Source of the DNA: Limimaricola sp041580155
Lineage (GTDB): Bacteria > Pseudomonadota > Alphaproteobacteria > Rhodobacterales > Rhodobacteraceae
NCBI GenBank assembly: GCA_041580155.1
Contig: JBFGEI010000004.1
Span: 1-33,774 of the forward strand
Direction of reading: 5' to 3'
DNA length: 33,774 nt
Below, piece by piece: positions 15,197 to 23,898 of the stretch. The stretch's first letter is position 1. Each line of letters begins with the position of its first letter. The position numbers and the translations under genes are program-made. The notes under the pieces were generated by a model. It saw nothing but the letters and a program-made list of their open reading frames with translations, had not been told where the DNA came from and made no database searches.

Positions 15197-16954
15197 ATGA
15201 AAGCCTCGAGAGTCTTTGACGGGCAGCGCGGATTGATCGGAGCGATCTTCATCGCCAGCGCCTTCGTCAACATCCTGATACTGACGGCACCCCTCTACAT
15301 GCTGCAGTTGTTTTCCCGGGTCATGTCCTCGGGAAGCATCCCCACCCTGATCGCGCTCACCACCGGGGCCGCGATCGCCCTGTTCTTCTTCTTCCTGTTC
15401 GACGTGATCCGGCAACGGCTGGTGGCCCGGCTCGGCACCAGGCTCGAGGCCCGGGTCGGGCCGATCGTGCTGACCGGGCTGATGTCGGGCAGCCTGCCCG
15501 AGGACAGCCGCACGGTGCAGCCGCTGCGCGACCTGCAGGAGCTGCGCGGCTTCGTCACCAGCCCGGTGCTGATCGCGCTGCTCGACGTGCCGTGGTCGGT
15601 GGTCTTCGTCGGGCTGATCTTCCTGTTTCACCCGCTGCTGGGCCTGGTCGCGCTGATCGGCCTGGCGGTGCTGTTCGCGCTCGGCGTGATCAGCGAGATC
15701 CTCGGCCGCGGCCCCAGCGCCGCCGCCACCGAAGCCGCGGTCGCGGCCAACGGCACCGCCGAGGAGATGCTGATGAACGCCGAGGTGGTGCACGCGATGG
15801 GCGGCAGCCGGGCGATGATCGAACGCTGGACCTACCGGTCCTTCGCGGCGATCGTGTTCGGCACCCTGGCGACCGACCGGGTGGCGCTGATGGGATCGCT
15901 GGCCAAGATGGTGCGGATGGCGCTGCAGATCGCGCTGCTCGGCACCGGGGTGGTGCTGGTGCTGGCCGGCAGCCTCGGCCCCGGGCTGATGATCGCCGCC
16001 TCGATCCTGCTGGGCCGCGCCGCGGCGCCGATCGAACAGTCGATCGCCGGCTGGACCGCGCTGATGCGGGCGCGGCAGTCGCTGGGCCGGTTGAACCGGC
16101 TGCTGGCGCATATCGACGGCACCGAAGACCGGATGGCGCTGCCCGAGCCCGAGGGCCGGGTGTCGGTCGAGTCGGCGACGGTGCTGCTGCCCGGGCAGCA
16201 GGACCCGGTGCTGTTCGACGTCTCGCTCGAGCTGCGGCCGGGCCAGTCGCTGGGGCTGGTCGGGCCGTCGGGCGCCGGCAAGACCACGCTGGCGCGCTGC
16301 CTGGTCGGGCTGCAGCCGCTGTCGCGCGGCACGATCCGGATCGACGACGCGGCGCTGAGCGACTGGCCGTCGGCGCAGATCGGCCGCGCCATCGGCTTCC
16401 TGCCGCAGCGGGTCGAGCTGTTCCGCGGCTCGATCGCCGAGAACATCGCGATGATGGACCCCGAGGCGCGGCCCTCGGAGGTGGTGGCCGCGGCCAAGCT
16501 GGCCGAGGTGCACGAGATGATCCTGCAGCTGCCCGGCGGCTACAACCACAAGGTCGGAGTCCGCGGCGAGGGGCTGTCGGCCGGGCAGCGCCAGCGGATC
16601 GGGCTGGCCCGCGCCTTCTTCGGCGACCGCCGGCTGGTGGTGCTCGACGAACCCAACGCCAACCTCGACCCCGAGGGCGAGGCGGCGCTGGCCCGGGCGA
16701 TCGCCGGCGCCACCGCGCGCGGCGCCATCGTGGTGGTGGTGACGCATCGGATGAACCTGCTGCGCGAGGTCAGCCACGCGGCGGTGCTGCGACAGGGCCG
16801 GATCGAGAAGTTCGGCGCCGCGCGCAGCATCCTCGAGGCCAGCGCGGTGCGCCCGGTCACCACCCCCACCCCCGCCCCCGCCCCGGTCAGCGCCGGGCCG
16901 CGGGTCGCGGAGCTGCCGGGCGCGGCGCGCGGCACCGCAGGAGACAGCGCATGA
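15197..16954 (+). CDS. Type I secretion system permease/ATPase (PrtD-like)
   Basis: 585 residues. The N-terminal half is a membrane domain (IFIASAFVNILILTAPLYML, ALFFFFLFDVIRQRL and later helices) of the PrtD branch without a C39-like peptidase domain. The ATPase has Walker A GPSGAGKT (residues 356-363), the signature LSAGQ (460-464), Walker B VVLDEP with Asp484/Glu485, and the H-loop VVTHR. It would energise export of RTX proteins through the inner membrane. It ends in a Pro/Ala-rich tail (TPTPAPAPVSAG). The start has GGGGGG 8 nt upstream. The stop overlaps the next gene by ATGA. The outer-membrane TolC-type partner is absent from the window and is presumably encoded elsewhere. Confidence 0.94.
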   Translation: MKASRVFDGQRGLIGAIFIASAFVNILILTAPLYMLQLFSRVMSSGSIPTLIALTTGAAIALFFFFLFDVIRQRLVARLGTRLEARVGPIVLTGLMSGSLPEDSRTVQPLRDLQELRGFVTSPVLIALLDVPWSVVFVGLIFLFHPLLGLVALIGLAVLFALGVISEILGRGPSAAATEAAVAANGTAEEMLMNAEVVHAMGGSRAMIERWTYRSFAAIVFGTLATDRVALMGSLAKMVRMALQIALLGTGVVLVLAGSLGPGLMIAASILLGRAAAPIEQSIAGWTALMRARQSLGRLNRLLAHIDGTEDRMALPEPEGRVSVESATVLLPGQQDPVLFDVSLELRPGQSLGLVGPSGAGKTTLARCLVGLQPLSRGTIRIDDAALSDWPSAQIGRAIGFLPQRVELFRGSIAENIAMMDPEARPSEVVAAAKLAEVHEMILQLPGGYNHKVGVRGEGLSAGQRQRIGLARAFFGDRRLVVLDEPNANLDPEGEAALARAIAGATARGAIVVVVTHRMNLLREVSHAAVLRQGRIEKFGAARSILEASAVRPVTTPTPAPAPVSAGPRVAELPGAARGTAGDSA

Positions 16955-18336
16955 GCAGCCTGACCACCGATCCGACCCCGCGCGAGGCGCTGCAGCGCGC
17001 CGGGTTTCTCGACCGGATGCCGGATCTGCGGCTGCCCTCGGCGCCGCCCATCGGGGTGCGCCGGCTGGTGCTGTGGCTGCTGCTGCTCGGCGTCGGGCTG
17101 GTCGGCGGCCTCGGCAGCTGGGCGGCGCTGGCGCCGATGACCAGCGCGGTGGTCGCCTCCGGCGCGTTCCGGGTGGTCGGCGACCGGCTGGTGGTGCAGC
17201 ATCTCGAGGGCGGGCTGCTGCGCCGGATCGAGGTCAGCGAGGGCGCGCTGGTCGAACAGGGCGCGGTGATCGCGGTGCTCGACGACACCCGCAGCCAAGC
17301 GCAGATCGCGATCCTGAGCAGCCAGCTGGCCAGCGCGCTGGCGCAGGAGGCGCGGCTCGCCGCCGAGCATGTCGGCGCGGCCGAGCTGCGCCAGCCCGAG
17401 GAACTGGCGGCGCTGATCGCGGCCGACCCGGAGCTGGCGCCGCTGTGGCAGGCGCAGCGCGACATCTTCTTTTCGAACCGGGCGATGCTCGACGGCCAGG
17501 TGCAGATCCTGCGCGAGCGGATCGCCCAGCTTGGCGAACGGGTGGCCGGCTTCGAGCTGCGCCGCGTCGGGCTGCAGACCCAGCTCGACCTGGTGCGCGA
17601 AGAGCTGGGCGGTCTCGAGAAACTCCATGAACAGGGTCTGGTGACGATGGCGCGGCTGACCCAGCGGCGCCAGGACGAGGCGCTGATCCTCAGCGACTTC
17701 GGGCTGGTCGACAGCGACCGGCTGAGCGCCCGGCAGCAGGTCGCCGAGATGGAAGAGCGGATTCTGCAGATCCGCCGCGACTGGCTGCGCGAGATCGCCG
17801 ACCAGCGGCAGCGGCTGCACGAGACGGTGTTCGACCTGCGGCAGCGGCTGGCGGCAACCCACGAGGTGCTCGAGCGGCTGACGATCCGGGCGCCGCGCAC
17901 CGGCCGGGTGGTCAACCTCGGGATCAACACGCTGGGCGGGGTGATCCAGCCCGGGCAGAACCTGCTCGAGATCGTGCCGCGCGACGCCGATTTCGTGGTC
18001 GAGACCCGGGTCTCGCCCTCGGATATCGACGAGGTCGATCTTGGCGGCCCGGCGCGGGTCCAGCTTTCGGCCTATTCGTTCCGCTCGACGCCGGCGCTGG
18101 CCGGCACCGTGGTGCAGGTCTCGGCCGACAGCCTGGTCGACCCGGCCACCTCCGAGCCGTATTTCCAGGTCGACGTCGCGGTGTCGCCCGAGGCGCTGGC
18201 GGCGCTGCCGCATATCCGCACCCTGCCCGGCATGCCGGCGCAGGTGATGCTGGAGACCGGCGAGCAGACCCTGCTCGACTATCTGGTCAACCCGGTGCTG
18301 AGCGGCATGTCGACCGCGCTGCTCGAACGGGAGTAG
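16951..18336 (+). CDS. HlyD/PrtE-family membrane fusion protein of type I secretion
   Basis: 461 residues. A short cytoplasmic N-terminus is followed by one membrane helix (about residues 36-56, LVLWLLLLGVGLVGGLGSWAAL). Then comes the first half of the lipoyl-like domain (VVQHLEGGLLRRIEVSEGALVEQGAVIAVLDD), a long alpha-helical hairpin (about 115-300), the second lipoyl half (TIRAPRTGRVVNLGINTLGG) and the C-terminal beta-barrel part. It links the ATPase to the outer-membrane channel. The ATG overlaps the ATPase stop (ATGA) and has AGGAG 7 nt upstream. The gene ends before a strong hairpin, so the transcription unit is closed here. Confidence 0.94.
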   Translation: MSSLTTDPTPREALQRAGFLDRMPDLRLPSAPPIGVRRLVLWLLLLGVGLVGGLGSWAALAPMTSAVVASGAFRVVGDRLVVQHLEGGLLRRIEVSEGALVEQGAVIAVLDDTRSQAQIAILSSQLASALAQEARLAAEHVGAAELRQPEELAALIAADPELAPLWQAQRDIFFSNRAMLDGQVQILRERIAQLGERVAGFELRRVGLQTQLDLVREELGGLEKLHEQGLVTMARLTQRRQDEALILSDFGLVDSDRLSARQQVAEMEERILQIRRDWLREIADQRQRLHETVFDLRQRLAATHEVLERLTIRAPRTGRVVNLGINTLGGVIQPGQNLLEIVPRDADFVVETRVSPSDIDEVDLGGPARVQLSAYSFRSTPALAGTVVQVSADSLVDPATSEPYFQVDVAVSPEALAALPHIRTLPGMPAQVMLETGEQTLLDYLVNPVLSGMSTALLERE

Positions 18337-18386
18337 CTCCGCGATCCCGTCCCGCGGCCGGCAGCTCGGGGCGGAAGGTGGGGGAG

Positions 18387-18417
18387 CGGCGGGGTGCGTT
18401 GGATGCGCACCCCGCCG
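18387..18417. terminator. Hairpin terminator between HlyD-like gene and convergent protease gene
   Basis: Perfect 12-bp stem CGGCGGGGTGCG / CGCACCCCGCCG with a 7-nt loop, followed on the plus strand by GTTTCG. It sits in the 135-bp gap between convergent genes and could act in both directions. Confidence 0.75.
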
Positions 18418-18471
18418 GTTTCGTGCAGGTTTCATGCCGGGGCCGCGGGCCCGGCTGCCGGTCGGATCCCG

Positions 18472-20112
18472 TCAGATCACCGTGAGATCGTTGGACAGCT
18501 GCGCCACCTGGTCGAGCCCGGCGATGATCAGCGTGTGGCCGCCGCCGAAGTCGAACACCACCTTGCCGCCAGCCATCTGGGCGTGGTCGAGGATCTGCGC
18601 GGTGCTGAGATCGCGGTTTCCCCAGAGCGCGTCGTCGAGCGCCAGCGTGTCGAGGTTGTCGCGGAAATCGGTGATCCGGTCGCGGCCGGCGGTGAAGACG
18701 AAGACGTCGGCGCCGTTGCCGCCGGTCAGCACGTCGTTGCCGGCCTCGCCGCGCAGCAGGTCGCGGCCGCCCTGCCCGATCAGCAGGTCGTTGCCGACCC
18801 CGCCCATCAGCGTGTCGGCGCCGGCGTTGCCGTGCAGCGTGTCGGCGCCGGCGTCGCCGCGCAGCACGTCGTCGCGGTTGCCGCCCTGCAGCAGGTCGTT
18901 GCCGCCGCCGCCCTGCAGCAGGTCGTTGCCGCCATGACCCATCAGCCGGTCGTCGCCGGCGCCGCCATAGGCCTTGTCGTTGCCGCCAAGCCCGGACAGC
19001 ACGTCGGCATCGGCGCCGCCCCAGAGCCGGTCGTCGCCGACCGCGCCGGTCAGCTCGTCGGCGCCGGTGCCGCCGAACAGCTGGTCGGCGCCGTTGTGGC
19101 CGATCAGGATGTCGTTGCCGGCATCGCCGCTCAGCCGGTCGGCGCCGTCGAGCCCGGAGATGATGTCGGCGCCGGCATTGCCGAAGATCCGGTTGCCGGC
19201 GGCGGTGCCGCCCAGCGTGTCGTCGCCGGCGCCGGCGGTGTAGTTCTCGATCCGGGTGCCGCGGTCGATGATCAGGTTGCCGGTCTGGCCGTAGATGTCC
19301 GAGATCGCGCCGGCGCGCAGGTCGACCCGCTGGTCGCGCCTGTCGTCGCTGAAGTCGATGGTGTCGGTGCCGCCGTCATCCAGGATGGTGATCGCGAACG
19401 GCCGGCCGGCGCTGATCGCGGCGTCGCCGGCGTCCCGGGCCCGGAACAACTCGCCCAGGTGGGTGTCGAGCGTCGAGCCGACGCCCCAGACCGTGTCGCC
19501 CATGGTCTTGCTGCCGGTCGCGGCGCCGTAAAGCTCGCGCACCGCGACGATGTCGGCCTGCATCAGCCCGACCGACACCGCGCGGCTGGCGTCGACGTTG
19601 GGGTTCTGCACCTGGTCGAAATAGGACATCGCGGTGATCTGCCAGCTGTCGTTGCTCCAGACCGCATCGCGGTTGAAATCGGCGCTGCCGTCGTAATCCC
19701 CGGCATGGCCGAGCCCGAGCACATGGCCGACCTCGTGCACGTAGGTGCGGAAGCTGTAGCTGTCGATCGTGGTGCCGTTGCCGACCAGCCAGTCGGCGCC
19801 GATGTTGATCCGGGCGCTGACCAGCTCGCCGCTGGTGTAATAGGTGTAGGAGGCGGTCGCGCCGCTCTGCGAGTCGTCGAAGGTCAGCATGGCGCCACCG
19901 CCGGTGATCCGGAAATCGACGTCGGCGACGGTTTCCCAGGCGTCCAGCGCCCAGCGGGCCAGCTGCTGCCCGGCGCTGTTCAGCCCCGAGATGTTGACGC
20001 TGATCACGTTGCTGCTGCTGGTGTCGAACCAGTGCCGCAGCTCGCCGCTGTCGCGGAAATAGTCATGCGTGAGATAATGGGCGATATCGTCCGGGGTGCC
20101 GTTACGGGCCAT
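18472..20112 (-). CDS. Second secreted M10 RTX metalloprotease
   Basis: 546 residues. The zinc site HEVGHVLGLGH is at residues 126-136 (His126, Glu127, His130, His136), and the Met-turn AMSYF lies around Met162. The serralysin-type domain is followed by GGxGxDxLxG repeats (about residues 300-470) and a C-terminal region (DFRDNLDTLALDDALWG ... HTLIIAGLDQVAQLSNDLTVI) clearly like that of the protease at 6.35 kb. It lacks the N-terminal pre-peptidase-like domain and His-rich start of that protease. It has no Sec signal. GGAG lies 10 nt before the ATG. It converges with the type I secretion genes, which are the likely exporter. The two proteases look like diverged paralogues. Confidence 0.93.
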   Translation of the reverse strand: MARNGTPDDIAHYLTHDYFRDSGELRHWFDTSSSNVISVNISGLNSAGQQLARWALDAWETVADVDFRITGGGAMLTFDDSQSGATASYTYYTSGELVSARINIGADWLVGNGTTIDSYSFRTYVHEVGHVLGLGHAGDYDGSADFNRDAVWSNDSWQITAMSYFDQVQNPNVDASRAVSVGLMQADIVAVRELYGAATGSKTMGDTVWGVGSTLDTHLGELFRARDAGDAAISAGRPFAITILDDGGTDTIDFSDDRRDQRVDLRAGAISDIYGQTGNLIIDRGTRIENYTAGAGDDTLGGTAAGNRIFGNAGADIISGLDGADRLSGDAGNDILIGHNGADQLFGGTGADELTGAVGDDRLWGGADADVLSGLGGNDKAYGGAGDDRLMGHGGNDLLQGGGGNDLLQGGNRDDVLRGDAGADTLHGNAGADTLMGGVGNDLLIGQGGRDLLRGEAGNDVLTGGNGADVFVFTAGRDRITDFRDNLDTLALDDALWGNRDLSTAQILDHAQMAGGKVVFDFGGGHTLIIAGLDQVAQLSNDLTVI

Positions 20113-20282
20113 GCGTGCGGATCTCCATGTCGCTGCGTCGCGGGCGCCGGGCCGCGCGCGGCGGGCCGGGGCGCCGCCGAAAGTCTAGGGAACGAAACCG
20201 GCGAAAACATGTCGCCGATGCAGCCATCCGGGGCCGGGATTGGCGGCATCGACCGGGCTATCACGCGGCATGTCGCGGCGCA

Positions 20283-20301
20283 GCCCGGGCCGAAGCCGGG
20301 C
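20283..20301 (-). terminator. Weak hairpin after rmlA
   Basis: GCCCGG/CCGGGC stem (6 bp) 16 bp beyond the rmlA stop. There is no T-run. The remainder of the roughly 200-bp gap to the protease start shows no gene and presumably carries the protease promoter. Confidence 0.25.
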
Positions 20302-20316
20302 GGCGCCGATCCGCCG

Positions 20317-21204
20317 TCAGCGCAGCAGCTCCGACAGGAACCGGCCGTAGGCGTTCTTGCCGAACAGCGCGGCGCGGCGGCGCAGCGCCTCGGCGTCGAT
20401 CCAGCCCTTGCTGAAGGCGACCTCGTCGGGGCTGCCGGTCTGCAGCCCCTGGCGCCGCTCCAGCGTGCGCACGAAGTTGCCGGCGTCGAGCAGGCTGTCA
20501 TGGGTGCCGGTGTCGAGCCAGGCGTAGCCGCGCCCCATCCGCTTGACCCGCAACGCCTCCTCCTCGAGATACATCTCGAGCAGGCTGGTGATCTCGAGTT
20601 CGCCGCGCGCCGAGGGCCGCACCTGGCGGGCCCGCTCGGGGGCGCTGCCATCCAGAAAATACAAGCCGGTGACGGCGTAGCTCGAGGGCGGGGTCGTCGG
20701 TTTCTCGACGATCGCCCGGGCCCGGCCCTCGGCGTCGAAATCGACCACGCCGTAGCGTTCGGGATCGGCGACGTGATAGCCGAACACGGTGCCGCCCGAG
20801 GGCTGCGCATCGGCCTCGGCCAACAGCTCGGGCAGGCCGTGGCCGAAGAAGATGTTGTCGCCCAGCACCATCGCCGAGCCGGCGCCGTCGAGGAACCCCT
20901 CGGCCAGCAGGTAGGCCTGCGCCAGCCCGTCCGGGCTGGGCTGGGCGATGTAGCTGATCGACAGCCCCCATTGCGCGCCGTCGCCCAGGGTGCGGCGGAA
21001 CTGCGCCTGGTCGTCGGGGGTGGTGATCAGCGCGATCTCGCGGATCCCGGCCAGCATCAGCACGGTGATCGGGTAATAGATCATCGGCTTGTCGTAGATC
21101 GGCAGCAGCTGCTTCGACAGCCCCTGGGTGATCGGGTACAGCCGGGTGCCCGAGCCGCCGGCGAGGATGATCCCCTTGCGGGCGGTGGCGGCGGGGAGCG
21201 TCAT
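20317..21204 (-). CDS. rmlA: Glucose-1-phosphate thymidylyltransferase
   Basis: 295 residues, the usual length. The nucleotide-binding loop GIILAGGSGTRLYPIT is at residues 11-26, followed by KQLLPIYDKPMIYYP and the LGDNIFFGHGL metal/substrate region; WLDTGTHDSLLDA near the end is also typical. It makes dTDP-glucose from glucose-1-phosphate and dTTP, the first and usually feedback-regulated step of dTDP-L-rhamnose synthesis, in the cytoplasm. It is the last gene of the rmlBDCA operon; its ATG overlaps the rmlC stop (ATGA). Confidence 0.96.
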   Translation of the reverse strand: MTLPAATARKGIILAGGSGTRLYPITQGLSKQLLPIYDKPMIYYPITVLMLAGIREIALITTPDDQAQFRRTLGDGAQWGLSISYIAQPSPDGLAQAYLLAEGFLDGAGSAMVLGDNIFFGHGLPELLAEADAQPSGGTVFGYHVADPERYGVVDFDAEGRARAIVEKPTTPPSSYAVTGLYFLDGSAPERARQVRPSARGELEITSLLEMYLEEEALRVKRMGRGYAWLDTGTHDSLLDAGNFVRTLERRQGLQTGSPDEVAFSKGWIDAEALRRRAALFGKNAYGRFLSELLR

Positions 21205-21773
21205 GATGTCGGTCCTTGATAGCTGAACGGGCTGTGCCAGTCGGCGAAGCGCGGCGCGGCGCGATCCTTGTCCGACAGCGTCGCGTTGCCGGCGCCGATG
21301 CCCCAGTCGATGCCGAGATCGGGGTCGTCCCAGGCCACCGCGCCGTCGCAGTCCGGCGCGTAGCCATCCGAGCATTTGTACAGCAGCTCGACATCCGGGG
21401 TCAGCGTCGCGAAGCCGTGCAGGAAGCCCTTCGGCACCAGCAGCTGCCGGCCGTTCTCGGCCGAGAGCTCGACCCCGACCCAGTGGCCGTATCGCGGCGA
21501 GCCGCGGCGGCCGTCGACCGCCACATCGAGCACCCGGCCGCGGCCGACCCGGACCAGCTTGTCCTGGGCCCGCGGCGGCGCCTGGTAGTGCAGCCCGCGC
21601 ACGGTGCCGGGCGCGGCGCTGTAGGAATGGTTGTCCTGCACGAAATCGATGTCGATGCCGTGCTGTTTCAGGGTCTCGCGGTTCCAGCTTTCGGTGAACC
21701 AGCCGCGGTCGTCGCCGAACCGGCGCGGCTCGAGGATCAGCACGCCGGGCAGCGCGGTTTCGGTGATCTTCAT
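21201..21773 (-). CDS. rmlC: dTDP-4-dehydrorhamnose 3,5-epimerase
   Basis: 190 residues. The N-terminus MKITETALPGVLILEPRRFG and the block FVQDNHSYSAAPGTVRGLHYQ are standard for RmlC. His62 in GLHYQ is the catalytic-base position, and the LYKCSDGYAP segment holds the conserved tyrosine region (Tyr132). It epimerises dTDP-4-keto-6-deoxyglucose at C3 and C5. The ATG at 21773 has AAGGAG 5 nt upstream and overlaps the rmlD stop as ATGA; a longer frame starting at 21827 would run into rmlD and is not credible. Confidence 0.96.
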   Translation of the reverse strand: MKITETALPGVLILEPRRFGDDRGWFTESWNRETLKQHGIDIDFVQDNHSYSAAPGTVRGLHYQAPPRAQDKLVRVGRGRVLDVAVDGRRGSPRYGHWVGVELSAENGRQLLVPKGFLHGFATLTPDVELLYKCSDGYAPDCDGAVAWDDPDLGIDWGIGAGNATLSDKDRAAPRFADWHSPFSYQGPTS

Positions 21774-22648
21774 GTCGTCTCCTTGCGTGCCAGCTCGGCC
21801 AGCACCTGATCGAGCCCGTCGCGCCAATCCGGCCGGGCGATGCCGAACTCTTGTTCCAGCGTGGTGCAGTCGAGCCGGGAATTGCCGGGCCGCGGCGCCG
21901 GGGTCGGCCAGTCGGCGCCCGCGATCTCGTCGACCCGCACCGGCAGCCCGGCGCGGGCGAAGATCTCGCGCGCGAAGCCGGCCCAGCTGGTGTCGGGACC
22001 CCCTGCGAAATGATAGGTGCCGCCGGCGCCGCGGCCCTGGTGCAGCGCCAGCGCCATGTCCAGCAGCGCCGCGGCGATCGCGGCGGCCGGGGTCGGGCCG
22101 CCGATCTGGTCGGCGACGACGTTCAGCGCGGCGCGGTCGCGGCCGAGCCGCAGCATGGTCTTCACGAAGTTGCCGCCCTGCGCCGAGAACACCCAGGAGG
22201 TGCGCAGGATCGCGTGCACCCCGCCGGCCTCGCGCACCGCCGTCTCGCCGGCCAGCTTGCTGCGGCCATAGGCCGAGAGCGGCGCCGGGGTGTCGTCCGG
22301 GGTCCAGGCCGCGGTGCCGCTGCCGTCGAACACGTAATCGGTCGAGACGTGCAGGAACGGCAGCCCGGCGGCGGCGGCGACCCGGGCCATCTCGCCCGGC
22401 GCCTCGGCGTTGACCCGGGCTGCCGCCGGCTCGTCGGTCTCGGCGGCGTCGACCGCGGTCCAGGCGGTCGCGTTGATCAGCACCTGCGCGTCGCCGAGCA
22501 GCCCGGGCAGCGCCCGGCGCACCGCCTGCGGCTGCGACAGGTCCAGCGCGGCGCGGTCGAGGCTGCGCAGCGCGATGCCCCGCGCCGCCGCAAGCCGCGT
22601 CAGCTCGGTCGCGACCTGGCCGCTGCGGCCCAGCACCAGGACCCGCAT
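21770..22648 (-). CDS. rmlD: dTDP-4-dehydrorhamnose reductase
   Basis: 292 residues of the short-chain dehydrogenase (extended) fold. The NADPH loop MRVLVLGRSGQVATEL is at the N-terminus, STDYVFDG at residues 102-109, and catalytic Tyr127/Lys131 lie in YGRSK. NSRLDCTTLEQEFG near the C-terminus is also diagnostic. It carries out the last step to dTDP-L-rhamnose. The ATG at 22648 shares one base with the rmlB stop (TGATG), a tight coupling arrangement; an in-frame GTG directly before it (22651) is a possible alternative start. Confidence 0.96.
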   Translation of the reverse strand: MRVLVLGRSGQVATELTRLAAARGIALRSLDRAALDLSQPQAVRRALPGLLGDAQVLINATAWTAVDAAETDEPAAARVNAEAPGEMARVAAAAGLPFLHVSTDYVFDGSGTAAWTPDDTPAPLSAYGRSKLAGETAVREAGGVHAILRTSWVFSAQGGNFVKTMLRLGRDRAALNVVADQIGGPTPAAAIAAALLDMALALHQGRGAGGTYHFAGGPDTSWAGFAREIFARAGLPVRVDEIAGADWPTPAPRPGNSRLDCTTLEQEFGIARPDWRDGLDQVLAELARKETT

Positions 22649-23745
22649 CACGACGCCGCCCGGCCGGCGGCCGCGCCGGGTCCTGTCGCGGCCCCTGCCC
22701 CCGTCCCTGCCCCCGTCCCTAGCCGTTCGCCGACCCCGTGGCGCGCCTGCAGCGGCCGCCACCAGGCCTCGTTGTCGAGATACCAGCGCACCGTCTTCTC
22801 GAGCCCTTGCTCCAGCGTGACGCTGGGCCGCCAGCCCAGCTCGTCGCGGATCCGGCTCGGGTCGATCGCGTAGCGCGCGTCGTGGCCGGGCCGGTCGGTG
22901 ACGAAGGTGATCTGTTCGCGATAGGGTCTGTCACGGGGCTTTTCGCGGTCGAGTATGGCGCAGATCATCCCGACGAGATCGATGTTGCGGGCCTCGTTCT
23001 CGCCGCCGATGTTGTAGCTGCGGCCCAGGGCGCCGCGCTCGAGCACGGTGAGCAGCGCCGCGGCGTGGTCCTCGACATAGAGCCAGTCGCGGATGTTCTC
23101 GCCGGCGCCGTAGACCGGGATCGGGCGTCCGGCCAGCGCGTTCAGGATCACCACCGGCACCAGCTTTTCGGGAAAGTGGTAGGGGCCGTAATTGTTCGAG
23201 CAATTGCTCAGCACCACCGGCAGCCCGTAGGTCTCGTGCCAGGCCCGCACCAGGTGGTCGCTTGCCGCCTTCGAGGCCGAATAGGGCGAGCGCGGATCAT
23301 AGGGGGTGGTTTCGCTGAACAGCCCCTCGGCGCCGAGGCTGCCGAACACCTCGTCGGTCGAGACATGGTGGAACCGGAAGCCTTCGGGCCGACCCCGGCC
23401 GTCCCAGTAGCCGCGCGCCGCCTCGAGCAGATGATAGGTGCCGGTGATGTTGGTCTCGACGAAATCGCCGGGCCCGTCGATCGACCGGTCGACGTGGCTT
23501 TCGGCGGCCAGGTGCATCACCGCGTCCGGCGCATGCTCTGCGAAGATCCGGTCCAGCGCGGCGCGGTCGCGGATGTCGGCATGTTCGAAGGCGTAGCGCG
23601 GGCTGTCGGCGACCGAGGCCAGGTTGTCGAGGCAGGCGGCGTAGGTCAGCGCGTCGAGATTGACCACCGCGTGGCCCGCCGCGATCGCCTGCCGCACCAC
23701 CGCGGATCCGATGAAGCCGGCGCCGCCGGTGACGAGTAGTTTCAT
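22648..23745 (-). CDS. rmlB: dTDP-glucose 4,6-dehydratase
   Basis: 365 residues. NAD-binding loop TGGAGFIGSAVVRQ at residues 6-19, catalytic STDEVFG (Thr130, Asp131, Glu132) and YSASK (Tyr155, Lys159). It oxidises and dehydrates dTDP-glucose to the 4-keto-6-deoxy form. It is the first gene of the operon. The C-terminal 25 residues are a Gly/Ala/Thr low-complexity tail (GTGAGTGAGAATG) absent from the normal enzyme. The ATG at 23745 has AAGGG 8 nt upstream, and this ribosome site lies inside a strongly structured leader. An earlier in-frame start (23856) lies within that leader and would prepend non-homologous sequence. Confidence 0.96.
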   Translation of the reverse strand: MKLLVTGGAGFIGSAVVRQAIAAGHAVVNLDALTYAACLDNLASVADSPRYAFEHADIRDRAALDRIFAEHAPDAVMHLAAESHVDRSIDGPGDFVETNITGTYHLLEAARGYWDGRGRPEGFRFHHVSTDEVFGSLGAEGLFSETTPYDPRSPYSASKAASDHLVRAWHETYGLPVVLSNCSNNYGPYHFPEKLVPVVILNALAGRPIPVYGAGENIRDWLYVEDHAAALLTVLERGALGRSYNIGGENEARNIDLVGMICAILDREKPRDRPYREQITFVTDRPGHDARYAIDPSRIRDELGWRPSVTLEQGLEKTVRWYLDNEAWWRPLQARHGVGERLGTGAGTGAGAATGPGAAAGRAAS

Positions 23746-23750
23746 GATCG

Positions 23751-23847
23751 CGCCCTTCGCTGCCCTGCCATCCGGCCGCACGGGGGCCCGGCGCTGCCGG
23801 GGCCCCGTGCGGCCGGGATCGCAGCGAGGTATTCCCTGCGAAGGGCG
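23751..23847 (-). promoter_or_regulatory. Structured rml leader with anti-Shine-Dalgarno arm
   Basis: Three nested inverted repeats precede rmlB. (1) A near-perfect 20-bp stem, 23772-23791 with 23797-23816 (one mismatch), loop CGCTG. (2) A 7-bp pair TCGCTGC/GCAGCGA at 23757-23763 and 23821-23827. (3) A perfect 10-bp pair CGCCCTTCGC/GCGAAGGGCG at 23751-23760 and 23838-23847. On the minus-strand RNA, arm 23751-23760 is the rmlB ribosome site (GAAGGG) and arm 23838-23847 is complementary to it. Pairs 2 and 3 share bases 23757-23760 and cannot form fully together. The central stem might also terminate transcription from the upstream DUF2793 gene. Confidence 0.55.
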
Positions 23848-23898
23848 GCGTTGCAACCGCGAATGGTCCGGGGCTTTGGCGCGCCACCGCCATCCGGC

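Noticed and set aside
15592..18336. 914-codon frame overlapping both secretion genes
   Set aside because: Its first part is an out-of-frame shadow of the ATPase gene; only the portion from 16951 encodes the HlyD-like protein.
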